The notes: a model not told the origin generated them from the letters alone. 39,521 nt of DNA from Mycoplasmataceae bacterium (GCA_031281575.1 JAITFD010000039.1:1-39521), one strand, 5' to 3'; positions 20,593 to 31,748 are shown, counted from the stretch's first letter. A program made the numbers and translations.

Positions 20593-21717
20593 ATGATTAA
20601 GATCGTTGTATTAAAAGAAAATCAAGACGATAATCGGGTTAGCTTTACACCAAATGATCTATCGGTGTTAACCCGTCGTTATGAAATTTATGTTCAAAGT
20701 AAAGCCGGAGAAGCATCAGGTTTTACTGATGAACTATATTTGCAAGCCGGGGCAAAAATCTTTATTAATCCCAAAATCGTTTTACCAAAAGCTAATTGCA
20801 TTTTTAAATTATCACCGTTAACAGCAAAAGAATTAAAATTAGTTAACCAACAACAATATCTTTTTACCAATCCCTATTTCCTTAGCCATCCCGAAATTTT
20901 AAAGCAATATTTATTTAAGGGATTGAGCGTTATTGCATTAGAAAAAATTAATTTAGCCAGCGGAAATTACCGCGATGCTTACCAAAAAATTCTTGGGAAG
21001 TTCGGGGTTATTACTGGTTTATTTTATACATCAAAGTTATTTAATAAAAATAGTATTGGCCGGGCTTTTTCCAAAGATTTTCGAGCACTGGTTGTAAACT
21101 ATTCAATTGCCGCCCATGAAGCGATTCATTATTTATTAGGATTAGGTGTTGATGTGACACTAGCGGAAATTGAACAACCGCTAATTAATCGCGTTAAAGA
21201 TGATGAAATATTTAATGGTTTAATTCAACTCAACGCCAATCCGTTACATATCATTAACAATACATTTGATGAATTAAGTAAGAATAGTCATCAGTTTGAT
21301 TTAATCATTAACACTTGTGATCTTGCAAATAAGAATAAATTAAAGATTACTTATGATATGATTACTGGATTACATAACGGCGCGGTGTTTATTGATTTAG
21401 GTACGGATTTAGGTTTCGGTTCCGATTTAACCGAAAAACCAAATAATGCCAAAAAACCGTACACGGTTTTTAATAACAAAGTTTGTGTTAGTATGGAAAA
21501 TGTTGCATCATTATATCCCGCTGATTGTTCAAGTGTGATTAGCCAAATTTACACAAAATTATTGAACGATAGTGATGCGAATCAAACCAATATCGTTGAT
21601 TTTATCAACGCTAATCATCAGTTTGCACATGCTCAAGTTTTATCCGTTGATCAAAATGGTAAAGGCATCATTGTTGATCAACCATTAGCCAAAGACCTTG
21701 ATCTAAAATTTAAATAA
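20593..21717 (+). CDS. Alanine dehydrogenase/PNT-like protein, degenerate
   Basis: A 374-residue protein, the length of alanine dehydrogenase. The N-terminus follows the AlaDH/PNT pattern: K-E-N-Q-D-D-N-R-V-S-F-T-P, A-G-E-A-S-G-F-T-D-E-L-Y, then F-K-L at the position of the substrate Lys. The equivalent of the catalytic His (family T-Y-L-H) appears as T-N-P-Y. The Rossmann Gly-x-Gly-x-x-Gly loop is replaced by N-Y-S-I-A-A. I-D-L-G-T-D-L-G recalls the family I-D-Q-G-G segment. The frame is fully open, so it is maintained, but NAD-dependent activity is doubtful. The start has AAGG 5 bases upstream. Confidence 0.65.
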   Translation: MIKIVVLKENQDDNRVSFTPNDLSVLTRRYEIYVQSKAGEASGFTDELYLQAGAKIFINPKIVLPKANCIFKLSPLTAKELKLVNQQQYLFTNPYFLSHPEILKQYLFKGLSVIALEKINLASGNYRDAYQKILGKFGVITGLFYTSKLFNKNSIGRAFSKDFRALVVNYSIAAHEAIHYLLGLGVDVTLAEIEQPLINRVKDDEIFNGLIQLNANPLHIINNTFDELSKNSHQFDLIINTCDLANKNKLKITYDMITGLHNGAVFIDLGTDLGFGSDLTEKPNNAKKPYTVFNNKVCVSMENVASLYPADCSSVISQIYTKLLNDSDANQTNIVDFINANHQFAHAQVLSVDQNGKGIIVDQPLAKDLDLKFK

Positions 21718-22259
21718 TGACATGACAAGTCACAAAAATTAAAGTCAATTATCCCGCGGGTTTTCAACCGACTTTAATTATTCCGCAACAATATGGTCCG
21801 GTGCGATACGTATTAGGTAAACCGGGAAAAAATAATTTAGTTTGCATCGGCATGAACCCCAGCGCTGCGAGTGATCAAACTTCCGATCGTACCGTGACCA
21901 AAATCATTAATTTTGCCATTAAACAAAATTACGACGGTTATTTAATGTTGAATATTTATCCGTTTCGTGCGACGGATGCGAAACAACATTTAAATGCTGA
22001 ACCCGATTGAACAATTCATCAGCAAAATTTAACAACATTAGCCAAATTGATTAAACAATATCAAATTAAAGAGATCTGGGGTGCATGGGGCGATATTGAT
22101 TTAAAACGTACCTGATTAAACCGAATTAAAAATGATGTCATTGCTTGTTGCAAACAAAACCATGTCCGGATTTTTTATTTTGGCCAATTAACCAAATTAC
22201 ATAATCCGCGTCATCCGTTATATTTACACCTTGATCCAAACGATAAGCATTATTACTAA
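21717..22259 (+). CDS. DUF1643 protein
   Basis: A 180-residue protein matching DUF1643: C-I-G-M-N-P-S-A-A...D-R-T-V-T-K-I, then a G-Y-L-M-L-N-I-Y-P-F-R-A-T-D core and a W-G-A-W-G strand with a later H-P-L-Y. The molecular function of the family is unknown to me. The ATG overlaps the preceding stop in TAATG, so it is probably translationally coupled. The stop is followed by the fhs stop after 2 bases, in TAAGCTTA. Confidence 0.82.
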
Positions 22260-22261
22260 GC

Positions 22262-23836
22262 TTACATTTTTGTCGCTTCGGGAATTTTCGGCAATCCGGG
22301 CATGCGGAAGATATTTCCGGTCATGACGATGATAAATTGCGCACCATTCGCGATTAAAATGTCTTTAACGTGAATTTTAAACGGTTGGTCAACATAAAGT
22401 TTTTTCTCATCATCGGTAATGCTAATCGGGGTTTTAGCCATACAAACATAATACGGTAGTTTTTCATATTGCTTTAGTTTCACTAAAGCATCAGATGTAT
22501 ATTCAACCCCGCTTGCCCCATAACAGCGTTGACAAATTTTACTAATTTTTACACTTAGCGGTTCAGTTTTTCGATACACCGGTTTTAACTGGTGTTTGAT
22601 TTTTGCTTGTTGAACCACTAATTTTGCTAAATCAGCACAGCCTTTTGCCCCTTTGGAATACGAATCATTCAACGCAAAAGCAATTTTTTGCTTTTTTAAC
22701 CAGTTTTGCACGAACTGTAACTCCACTGGTAATGAAATATCAAGTTGGGTGATACTAACAATGAGCGGAATATTGAATGCTAAGAGATTTTTCACATGTT
22801 GCGCTAAATTGGTCAAACCTTTGGTTAAAGCATCAAGGCTTTCCTTTTTTAGCTCGTCCTTGGTCAATCCCCCGTGCATTTTCAATGAACGAGTTGAAAC
22901 GACTAGGACAACGGCGGCTGGTTGAAATTTACCAATGTCACAAACAATATCGCAAAACTTCTCGGCACCTAAATCACTACCAAAGCCCGCTTCGGTAACA
23001 ACATATTCCGCTAAATTAAGTGCGGTATTGGTGGCATAATAACTATTACAACCATGGGCAATGTTGGCAAATGGTCCACCGTGAACAATCGCTAAATTTC
23101 CCGCGAGACTTTGCACCGCATTGGGAAATAAAGCGTATTGGAGAATTTTAATCAATGCCCCAGTAATTTGTAAATCTTTACCATAGACTGGCTGATTTTT
23201 TTGATCATAAGCCACGATAATCTGGTCAATGCGTTTTCGCAAATCTTGTTCGCTGGTTGCTAGACATAAAATCGCCATGATTTCACTCGCTACCGTGATA
23301 TCAAAACCGCTGCGATATTTTAACCCTTTTTTGCTACTAATCGTAATTTCCACTTCCCGTAACGAACGATCATTCATATCCAATACGCGTTTCCAAATAA
23401 TCCGGGCTGGATCAATTTTCAATTCATTTCCGTGGTAGATATGATTATCCACACATGCCGCGATTAAATTATTCGCCGCTGTAATTGCATGCATATCACC
23501 AGTAAAGTGGAAATTGATATCATCTTTTGGCACAATTTGGGCAGCGCCACCACCATTGGCTCCGCCTTTAACCCCAAAAACTGGTCCCATTGATGGTTCA
23601 CGTAATGCCACAATCGAACGTTTACCAATCGCATTTAAACCATCGTTTAAACCAATTGAAGTGGTTGTTTTCCCTTCTCCAGCTGGCGTTGGACTAATCG
23701 CGGTAACTAGGATTAATTTTGCCGTTTTTGGCGGTTTGCGTAAAATTGGAGCAATTTTAGCGATATATTTTCCGTAATTAATCGTTGTTGATAAATTAAC
23801 TTTAAAACGTTTTAAAATTGCGTTGATTGGGCGCAT
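22262..23836 (-). CDS. fhs: Formate-tetrahydrofolate ligase
   Basis: A 524-residue protein. It ATP-dependently condenses formate with tetrahydrofolate to 10-formyl-THF, feeding purine synthesis and initiator tRNA formylation. The P-loop T-P-A-G-E-G-K-T-T lies at about residues 50-58. Also visible are E-P-S-M-G-P-V-F-G-V-K-G-G-A, F-T-G-D-M-H-A-I and the C-terminal G-N-I-F-R-M-P-G-L-P. No TGA Trp codon is needed within this gene. folD and glyA are not in the window. ATG 23836 follows TATAAT at 8 bases. Confidence 0.96.
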   Translation of the reverse strand: MRPINAILKRFKVNLSTTINYGKYIAKIAPILRKPPKTAKLILVTAISPTPAGEGKTTTSIGLNDGLNAIGKRSIVALREPSMGPVFGVKGGANGGGAAQIVPKDDINFHFTGDMHAITAANNLIAACVDNHIYHGNELKIDPARIIWKRVLDMNDRSLREVEITISSKKGLKYRSGFDITVASEIMAILCLATSEQDLRKRIDQIIVAYDQKNQPVYGKDLQITGALIKILQYALFPNAVQSLAGNLAIVHGGPFANIAHGCNSYYATNTALNLAEYVVTEAGFGSDLGAEKFCDIVCDIGKFQPAAVVLVVSTRSLKMHGGLTKDELKKESLDALTKGLTNLAQHVKNLLAFNIPLIVSITQLDISLPVELQFVQNWLKKQKIAFALNDSYSKGAKGCADLAKLVVQQAKIKHQLKPVYRKTEPLSVKISKICQRCYGASGVEYTSDALVKLKQYEKLPYYVCMAKTPISITDDEKKLYVDQPFKIHVKDILIANGAQFIIVMTGNIFRMPGLPKIPEATKM

Positions 23837-23844
23837 ATGCTTTT

Positions 23845-23850
23845 ATTATA
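23845..23850 (-). promoter_or_regulatory. -10 box of fhs
   Basis: Minus-strand TATAAT, 8 bases before the ATG. It lies in the short gap after the stop of the preceding small gene. Confidence 0.65.
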
Positions 23851-23867
23851 AAGCAAAGCTTAATTAA

Positions 23868-24215
23868 TTACTTTTTTCGTAAATTTTTTAAATAATCATC
23901 ACGTTTCATAAATCAATCAGGTGCATCACCGGCATAAATTTTACCTTTATTTTTTCAGCGTTCATCGCGGAATTTATTTCATTCTTCGTCACTCATTGCC
24001 TTAATTGTTTCTGGTTCTAATGCAATCCGCTTATTCCCTTTTTCTTTTTGCTTACTAATTCATTCGGCATAAGAATCTTTTGATGCTAAAAAATAACCAG
24101 GAACTGGTTTAGCGTAGTCAACTTTTTTTGACTCTCATTTTTCCCGACGGTACTTTTCCCATTCAGCTTCATTCATTCGCTTTACTTGATCAATCGTAAC
24201 TTTGTTAATCGCCAT
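23868..24215 (-). CDS. Small internally duplicated Trp-rich protein, unknown
   Basis: A 115-residue protein I do not recognise. It is built from two related halves: one has M-N-E-A-E-W-E-K-Y-R-R-E-K-W with a later P-G-Y-F; the other has M-S-D-E-E-W-N-K-F-R-D-E-R-W with a later P-D-W-F. Each half appears to contain a charged helix, a short loop and an aromatic turn. It is soluble and highly charged, and most Trp are TGA. An in-frame ATG at 24221 would add two residues and sits 8 bases from a TATATA box, which fits the leaderless pattern better. Confidence 0.7.
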
Positions 24216-24229
24216 AAACATGCATTCTT

Positions 24230-24235
24230 TATATA
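24230..24235 (-). promoter_or_regulatory. -10-like box of small duplicated gene
   Basis: TATATA on the minus strand, 8 bases from ATG 24221. A TATAAT at 24237-24242 is an alternative. It overlaps the divergent dinB promoter region. Confidence 0.4.
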
Positions 24236-24238
24236 TAT

Positions 24239-24244
24239 TATACT
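24239..24244 (+). promoter_or_regulatory. -10 box of dinB
   Basis: TATACT, 9 bases before the dinB ATG. No LexA-type operator is recognisable. Confidence 0.5.
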
Positions 24245-24253
24245 ATATATAGT

Positions 24254-25315
24254 ATGGAACACCGGGAAATTCTGCATGTGGATATGGATGCTTTTTTCGC
24301 GGCAGTGGAAGAAAAAAAAGATCCAACGCTGAAAAATTTACCGTTAGTGATCGGGATGAATAATAGCAAGTCGGTTGTGTCCACCGCAAACTATTGTGCC
24401 CGAAAATACGGAATCCATTCCGCAATGCCGATCTATAAAGCAAAGCTTTTATGTAAAGATTTAATCATTCGGGAACCGCATTTTTCCGAATATGAAGATT
24501 ATCATCATCGCATTATCGATTTATTGCGTACGGAATTTACGGATCAAATTGAAGTTTGTTCGATTGATGAATGCTATCTTGATATTACTGATTTATCTAA
24601 AGATAAAACTCCAAAATATATTGCTTTGATGATTCAAAATCGTATTCGGCAAAAAATCGGTTTATCTTGTTCCATTGGAATTGCCCATAATAAATTCCTG
24701 GCCAAAACCGCAACCGATTTACATAAACCGAATGGAATTACCACCCTTTATCGTGATGAATTAATGGAGAAATTTTGACCATTAAAAATTGAAAAAATGC
24801 AGATGGTGGGACCAAGTACTGCCCTTTTTTTGCACCAAAATAATATTCATTTAATTAGCGATTTAGCAAAGCTAAATAAAAAACATTTAATCAAATTACT
24901 CGGAGCCAATGGAGCACATATTTATGAATGTGTCCATGGCATCAGTTCTGACCGCGTGGTATGGCAAAAGCAATTACCCAAATCAATTTCCTCTGGCAGT
25001 ACGTTCTATCGCGATACAAACGATGAAAATGAAATTACTCGCACATTAGCGGAACATGTGCAAATCGTTACATCGCGTTTATTGCACGAAAAAATCTTGG
25101 CAAAACGGATTACTTTACAAGTGAAAAGTGAGCGAAGACGAATGATCGGAAAATCTGTTACCTTCGCCACACCAACCCAAGATTGCGAACAACTGCTTTT
25201 TATCATCAACCAGCTGTACGAACAAAACTTCATCAACCACACATTACGCTACGTTGGTGTTGCTGTATCACAAATCATTCCGATCCGTGATAATCCGGCC
25301 CACTTATTTCGTTAA
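24254..25315 (+). CDS. dinB: Y-family DNA polymerase IV
   Basis: A 353-residue translesion polymerase. The catalytic metal ligands are D10 and D12 in H-V-D-M-D-A-F-F-A-A-V-E and D105-E106 in S-I-D-E-C-Y-L-D. Further family features are Y-C-A-R-K-Y-G-I-H-S-A-M-P near 47-59, S-C-S-I-G-I-A-H-N-K-F-L-A-K and a helix-hairpin-helix region, then the little-finger domain. One TGA Trp at 24776-24778 splits it under the standard code. The length is typical, and all catalytic residues are kept. Confidence 0.95.
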
Positions 25316-25375
25316 AAAAAGTGCATTAGATTAGTTTTCCTACAAAAAAATTGTTGTTAACCTATTTCGTTATAG

Positions 25376-25381
25376 TATAAT
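25376..25381 (+). promoter_or_regulatory. -10 box of giant coiled-coil gene
   Basis: TATAAT, 10 bases before the ATG. It is the only recognisable promoter for the three-gene run to 31712. Confidence 0.65.
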
Positions 25382-25391
25382 ATAAATATAT

Positions 25392-28300
25392 ATGTCAGTA
25401 ACAAGTGGCAAAGTCGAAGCATTAAAACAACGTCGAAAACACTATTGAGATCAATACCAAGCGCACATTCGTAACCTGCTGGCAATTGACAAAAAATTCT
25501 ACGATGAAAACACTTCGTATGCCGCATTTGAAGATCCAAAAAAAGTTTTTGATACACAAATTCTACATAAACGAAAAATGACGGCATGACGTGAAAGTGT
25601 TGACGTTCATTACCTAAACATCATCAATCTTTTGGATTATCGAATCAAATTAGTTGAAGCGGAAAGCCAATACACCAAAAAAATCAACGACTTGACTAAC
25701 GAATTCCAAAAAACGCATGGTGGACTATTTGGTGACCAACGCATTCTTGATCGTTGAGATAAATTAAATTTCAAAAACACTTCACGAGTTGACTATATCG
25801 CCATTCGTAATATCTATAAAGAAATTCATTTGATGAAACAAAAATACATTTATGCGATGACTGTATTGAACAACAGTACTGAACGTAGTGTTTTATTAAT
25901 CAAAAACAACCGTAGCTATACACAACAACAACGGGAAGCTGAGATTAAACGTGTATTTGATGAACAAGCGCATTATGAAGCTGACTTACTTCGTCAATAT
26001 CACAACAACTTAGTGGCGGCAATTTCGGAAATGAAATTTGACCAAAAATCACCAGAATATTTCCGTAAACTACGAGCGAATGTTAACGAATATTTAAATT
26101 CGCAAATTAAAAAGAACAACGAAGTTTATGATCGTTACCATAAACACGCGAAAACAACATTAAATAATTTGATTACGCGTAAAGAAGATGCTGTTAAACA
26201 ATTAAAGGAAAACCGTTACAATGTATTAAATAAACAAAACAAAGAAGATATTGAAACAATCGAAAACCGCATCAAAATCCTTGATAACCATTTTGATCAA
26301 GCGATTAAAATTCACAAAAATACGATTGATTTATTAGATGCTGATAAAAAATTAGTTGATCAACAATATAAAGACACATTAGCAAAAATTGATGAAATGT
26401 TTGATGCTTTAAATGAAAAGAATTCAAAAAAGATCGACAAATTAGAAGAAAATTTAAAAACTGCTCAAGCCAAATTAGATGCGTTATACAAAACTGAATT
26501 AGATAATTTAGATAAAAAACGTGAGCATGATGAAGAAAAATATCAAGCGGATGTTCTAGCATATGAACAAAAACATCAAGCTGCTGTAGAAAAAGCGAAA
26601 GCGGAAGATGCAAAAAATCTTGCAGCATATGAAGCTAAATGTGCAGCATTACATGCCCAAAACGAAAAATCAATAGAAAAGATTACTGTCCCGTTTAAAA
26701 AACAAGTTGTAGAAGTTGAACGCGAAACTGAAGCAGAAAAGAAACATCAACTAGTTGCGATTAATGAATTAGAAGCAAAAGTTGAAGGTTCACGGAAAAA
26801 ATTTGAAACACAATCAAATAAAATTACCGCTGATTTTAAAACTAAAATTGATGAATTAGCCAAAAAATGTAAACTGGATGTTGAAAATGCTTCAAAAAAG
26901 AAATCAACCTTTATTAAAAATAACTTTGCCGAAAGTAGTGTAACAAAGGTTGATACTGAATCAAACCTTGCTCGTTTAGATTTATGATACCAAAAATCTG
27001 TTGATTCAATTAATGCAAAAACTGATTTAGCCGTTGATAAGCTTAATAAAGAGTTTAAAGCCCAAAAGAATCTAATCATTACACCGATTGAAGTTAAAAA
27101 AATTACTGCAATCCATGACCAAAACTTAGAAAACTTAAAAACTGTTTCCAAAGAAAACTTAGAAAACTTACGTAAAGAATATGAAGCAAAACGTGCCGTA
27201 TTAAAAGAAAAAATCGAAATTGATACCAAAAATAAAAAACGAACAAAAACATTATTACCAAAAGTTGAAGTTGATGTAAAAGTTTTAACGGCATTAGAAG
27301 TTAAAACAAATATTTCGGCCATTAAATACCAACACGAACTGGAAGCTCAAACATTAGAAGTTAAATATAATGAAGAAGTTGCAGCGCTTTCACGAAAACA
27401 TGAAGCCGAACTAACACCAGCATTAGCAAAATTAAATGAAGCGAAAGCCCAACTAGATGAATTTGTTGCAAAACAAAATTTAAAAGTATCAGAAATTCGC
27501 AATAACGAACTAGTTGCAATTGAACACGCCCGTTTAGAATTACCAGCAAAAACAATTGAACCATTTGTTGCAACAGCAAACAAAGTTGCCGAAGCATACG
27601 TTTTACCAGAAAAGAAATATATTGAAGAATTTAAAGTTGCGACACGAGCTGTTCATGATGCTTATACCCAAAAAGTTAAAAAGTTAAATGAACAATCAAA
27701 AAACAATATTGAAAAACAAAAACAAATGAACAAAATTGAAGCGGACAATTTTGCTTATGATATCTTAGTCGCAAAAGCGAAAGATATTAATGAAACAGTT
27801 GTTGAAGAAATTAATCAAAAACGCGAAAAAGCAGAAAATGCCTTTGCCGAAGCAAAGAAAAAATATGAAGCAGATATCGCGGAATTAGAAAGTAAATTAA
27901 CAACATTACGTAACATTCACCGAAAATATGAAGATAATCTTGCGGAAGTAATTAAAGATGATATCGCACAAGTTGAAAGTAAATTCAATGTTCATATTGA
28001 TCATATTAATGCCGAATTAAAACAACATGAAAACACTTTAAACCGCAATAATGAAAAAGTTAAAGCCGAAGTTGCTGATTTATTGAAAAAAATTAGTACG
28101 AACGAATTTAATTCATCCGTTGAATTACGTCGTCGAATCGGTTACGACCGTGTTGATGAGTTAGGTCGTCAATATGCCATTAATCCCGCAACAAATAAAG
28201 CATTAGCCGTTGATAGTATTAACCGACCACGTCGTGGTTTCTCCCAAAAATTCTATAACGACTTGTGACTTTACGGTGTTATTTCGGCAGTTTTATTAAT

Positions 28301-30047
28301 CATTGGTCTATGTGAACGTTTACATTTATTTGATCGTTTATTCTCCCACTTCGATAATTATGAAAACGTTGAACAAATGTTGAGTGTTGTTGGTGTGATT
28401 GCTTTATTTATTGGGGGGTTTGGGGCAGTCATTATTACTTTAGGATCAATCTTTGCGTTCTTTGCTGCTGGACGACGTGAATTGAGCCGTTTCGCTTTCC
28501 CAAATAAATTAACCGAATTAAAATACTATGCCGATTCAGCAAAAATTTTCTATGATTGCGTTCAAGATTATCCATCATATACCAAATATATTAAAGCAAA
28601 AAATCGTTATTTAGTTGCCAAAGCACAAAAAGATCATAATGATGCAATCGCCCATGCAAAATTAGCCTATTTAAGCGAACACAAACGAATTCTTGATGCT
28701 AAACCAAAATATTTATATACAAAAGAAACAGCAAAACGTTTCCATTTATTATCACGAGCTTATGCTTTCCGAAATGGATTACGAAAAATTAAACGCGAAT
28801 ATGCGATTGAAATTCAACAAATTAAACACCGAAAACATTTACGGGCACAAAAATACCACAACGCTATGCACGCTGCAACAACTAAAATTAAACGTCAAGT
28901 CGTTTTTGAAGAATACGAATTAGCGAAACGAACATTTGCTTTCCAAGATCGCCTTGATATTGAAAATGCCCACCGTAATTTTGTGAATAAATACAACCGT
29001 TTATGCATCCAATGTCGTCACGAAAAAGCCGTTTCACCAATCGTTCAATTAGGAATTTTGAAACATCACAAAATGACAAGTGAGTTCCAAAAAGTGCGTG
29101 AACAATCAGCAAACACATTGGCATTATTAAAAACACGAATTGATGAAACCGAAGGTATTGCTCGAGAAGCTGACCGAATTGAAAATGCGAAAAAGGTTGT
29201 GCGAAATGCGGAAAAATTAGTTAATACAGCAACTGTATTATTAATCATCTTTGCCATTTTCTTAATTGTTGGTACTGAAGCTTACATCTTCTTCCCCGGG
29301 ACTTTAAATCAAGAATTGTTCACTGGCTTTACAATTCTACACTTAGCCATTGTCCTAGCTAGTATCTTATTCGTTTTCGTTTTAATTTATTCACTGGTGG
29401 CTAGTGCAGCAAAAAGTCGTGCCGCAAATGTGAAAAAATTGAATATCGATTTATACCGAGTGCAACAAGATAAGATTGCGAAATTGAAAAACTTAAATCG
29501 TTTAATTGTCAACGAAGTTGCTAACGTTTGTAACATTGCGATTGATGTGGAAAAAGACAATTACAATATGGCTCACGACGCTTACCTTGAATCATTACAT
29601 GATCTTGAAGATCAAATGAATAGCATTGAAGCAGCCAACGTTTCAATTCAACAAAAAATTCACGAATACCACAACGAGAAAAATGCGCTATTACGTTCTG
29701 AACACAAGAAAGTGTTGGAAACAATTCATGAATTATATGTTAAACAAGTGAAAGCGTTCCAAGAAAAATATCGTGTATTGATGCAACGTAAAGACAGTGA
29801 ATTTAGTAACTATTCGGCAAAATTAAAAGCGGAATTAATGGCATTAAAACAACGTAAAGAAATGATTATGAATCACGACGGAACTGACATTTCTTACGAC
29901 CAATTGTTATTAGAACCAAATAAAGTTGGAGCATTCACAAGCACCATTGAAGAAAACGTTGAAGAAGCCGTTGCTGATCAAGTTGTTCCAGCAAGTGCAG
30001 ATGTCCAAGTTGATGCGAGCGAACCGGAACAACCAGTTTCTAAATAA
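25392..30047 (+). CDS. Giant four-helix-anchored coiled-coil protein
   Basis: A 1551-residue protein in one frame, with TGA Trp codons at several sites. Residues 1-955 are nearly all charged heptad-type sequence rich in Lys, Glu, Ala and Asn. Two hydrophobic segments (about 960-980 and 995-1027) form a hairpin. About 250 further charged residues follow, then a second hydrophobic pair (about 1278-1300 and 1311-1340), another coiled region and an acidic tail from about 1520. Two membrane hairpins imply that all three charged regions lie on the same, probably cytoplasmic, side. I recognise no named family. A cytoskeletal or membrane-organising role is inference. It overlaps the next gene in TAATG. 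Confidence 0.85.
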
Positions 30048-31018
30048 TGGTTTCATTGTTTCTTTACATTAAGAATCAGCACGATCAACTCGTTAATTGT
30101 TTAAACAGTATTACGCAACAAACCAATCATGAATTTGCTTTACATTTATGTTTAGATGGAACTAATCAAGCCGTTAATGAATTAATCAGCCAGCACGATT
30201 TCCGGGGCATTAAAGCGGTCATTGTGCATAAAACCGATACCGCAGTTGGGAACGGGTTCTTCTACCATTTAGCTAAAACAATTGGCGATGGAGACTATGT
30301 TTGGTTTGGCAATAGCTATTGTACATTTGCACCAAATTTTATTGCTTTAATCACCCAAATCACGACCACTGATCATCCCGAACTAATTGATTTCTCGCGC
30401 AACCACAATGCAAAAAATCATACCGTTGATATCTTTAATATCCGGGATTTGTTTTTTCATCAAGATCAAGTTACCCCATTTATTTATGATAAATTATTTT
30501 CCACCACCTTTTTAAATGCCCACAACATCTGTTTTAATCAATTACACACCCAACCGTTAGCCTTCATCTATGATGTCTTTGCTTGTGTCGAAAATGTTTA
30601 TAAAGTTAATGAACCAGTCTTTACCTATATTCATAATCGCCAAGAATTTGATAATATCTATGATATTATTTATATGGCACAAAACATTGTTAAGCAAAAC
30701 CAAAATACCGATTTCTGAAAAAATTACTATGTTTTAATTGAATATGTGGCAATTGTCCATATTTTATGTATCTTCTTGTACAATATCTACAAAAACAACG
30801 ATGATCCAATTATTTTAAAAAATGCCGTGAATAGTTGTAAAGCGTTATTTGATGAAACATTTAAGAATTGACGTGATAACCAAATTATTCAACAAAAAAA
30901 TCAATTAAACGATGATGTTTGTCATTTGTTACGGAATTTTAATTTCAAAAAGAAAGACATTAATGCCTTAATCAATTTATTAGATCAACAATATTATTCA
31001 AGCCAAGCCAATGAGTAA
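30047..31018 (+). CDS. Glycosyltransferase-2-like protein, degenerate
   Basis: A 323-residue protein. The N-terminus follows the family 2 layout (a V-S-L-F-L-Y-I-K-N strand, L-N-S-I-T-Q-Q-T-N-H-E-F) but the usual D-D-G-S is L-D-G-T. A clear D-x-D metal site is absent; G-D-G-D-Y-V-W-F-G-N-S-Y stands near its place. The C-terminal third is helical, with one moderately hydrophobic stretch (about 230-250). Catalysis is doubtful. It starts inside the stop of the giant coiled-coil gene and overlaps the RDD gene by 8 bases, so the three are probably made together. Confidence 0.65.
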
Positions 31019-31712
31019 ATATTTTTTAGCTTCAGCCTGAATTCGCAGTTGTTGCCGGGTTTTTGATTTGCTTGTCGCATCCGGTATAAGCATTGGCGTG
31101 AATGTGCTTGTTATCTATTTTTGTAATCCTGATCATACCTTAAATTTAGCTTCAGCCTGATATTTAGCTTTAATCATTGTTGTCACTTTGCTTGTATTTA
31201 TTACCTATTTTATTTTGATCCCACTAGTCGCTCACGGTAAAACATTGGGAAATCAAATTACTAAAACCCGCACGATTGTCGTTGATCAAACTCCCACCTT
31301 TTTTGCATTAATTAAAAAAGAACTATTTATTTGAATGGATGGATTGTTCATCTATTTATTACTATCATTGATCATTATTGGGTTTACACCGGAGCAATTT
31401 AATGAAGTAATGCAAGAACTAATGATGCGCTTTTCTTTTGATTATGCTTATCAATATGGTGCCATTGTTGGGACCTTTGGTCCATTAACGGCATTTTATG
31501 CCTTATTCACCGTGATTATTTTTGGCAACATGTGCTTTAAAAACCGCCACCGTTGTTTAAATGATGTTTTTAGTCATACCGCAGTGATTAAAAATGTCAA
31601 AATTACCAAAACCAAAACCCCAAAACAAAAACCGAGTAATTTTGTCTTACCCGGCACCCTATCAAATGATTCGCGACGGGAATTAGATAAAATTGATGAT
31701 CAGAAATATTAA
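31011..31712 (+). CDS. RDD family membrane protein
   Basis: A 233-residue protein with three or four membrane segments. The family's Arg and Asp occur in the first segment (R-S-C-C-R-V-F-D-L-L-V-A), and the post-TM2 loop has the typical G-K-T-L-G-N-Q-I-T-K-T-R. The C-terminal 50 residues are polar and basic. RDD proteins are small transporters or membrane partners of mostly unknown role. ATG 31011 lies 8 bases inside the upstream gene's end, an overlap in a different frame. Confidence 0.75.
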
Positions 31713-31725
31713 ATAATTTAATCAA

Positions 31726-31731
31726 TATAAT
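31726..31731 (+). promoter_or_regulatory. -10 box of YmdB-type gene
   Basis: TATAAT, 17 bases before the ATG. It is followed by AAAGGG, a plausible ribosome binding site 7 bases from the start, so this unit has a short true leader. Confidence 0.5.
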
Positions 31732-31748
31732 AAATTAAAGGGATCAAC

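Noticed and set aside
25357-29724. Several long minus-strand open frames opposite the giant coiled-coil gene
   Set aside because: The biased Lys/Glu/Ala codon content of the real gene suppresses stops on the other strand. The antisense products are hydrophobic or Leu-rich with no promoter or family resemblance.
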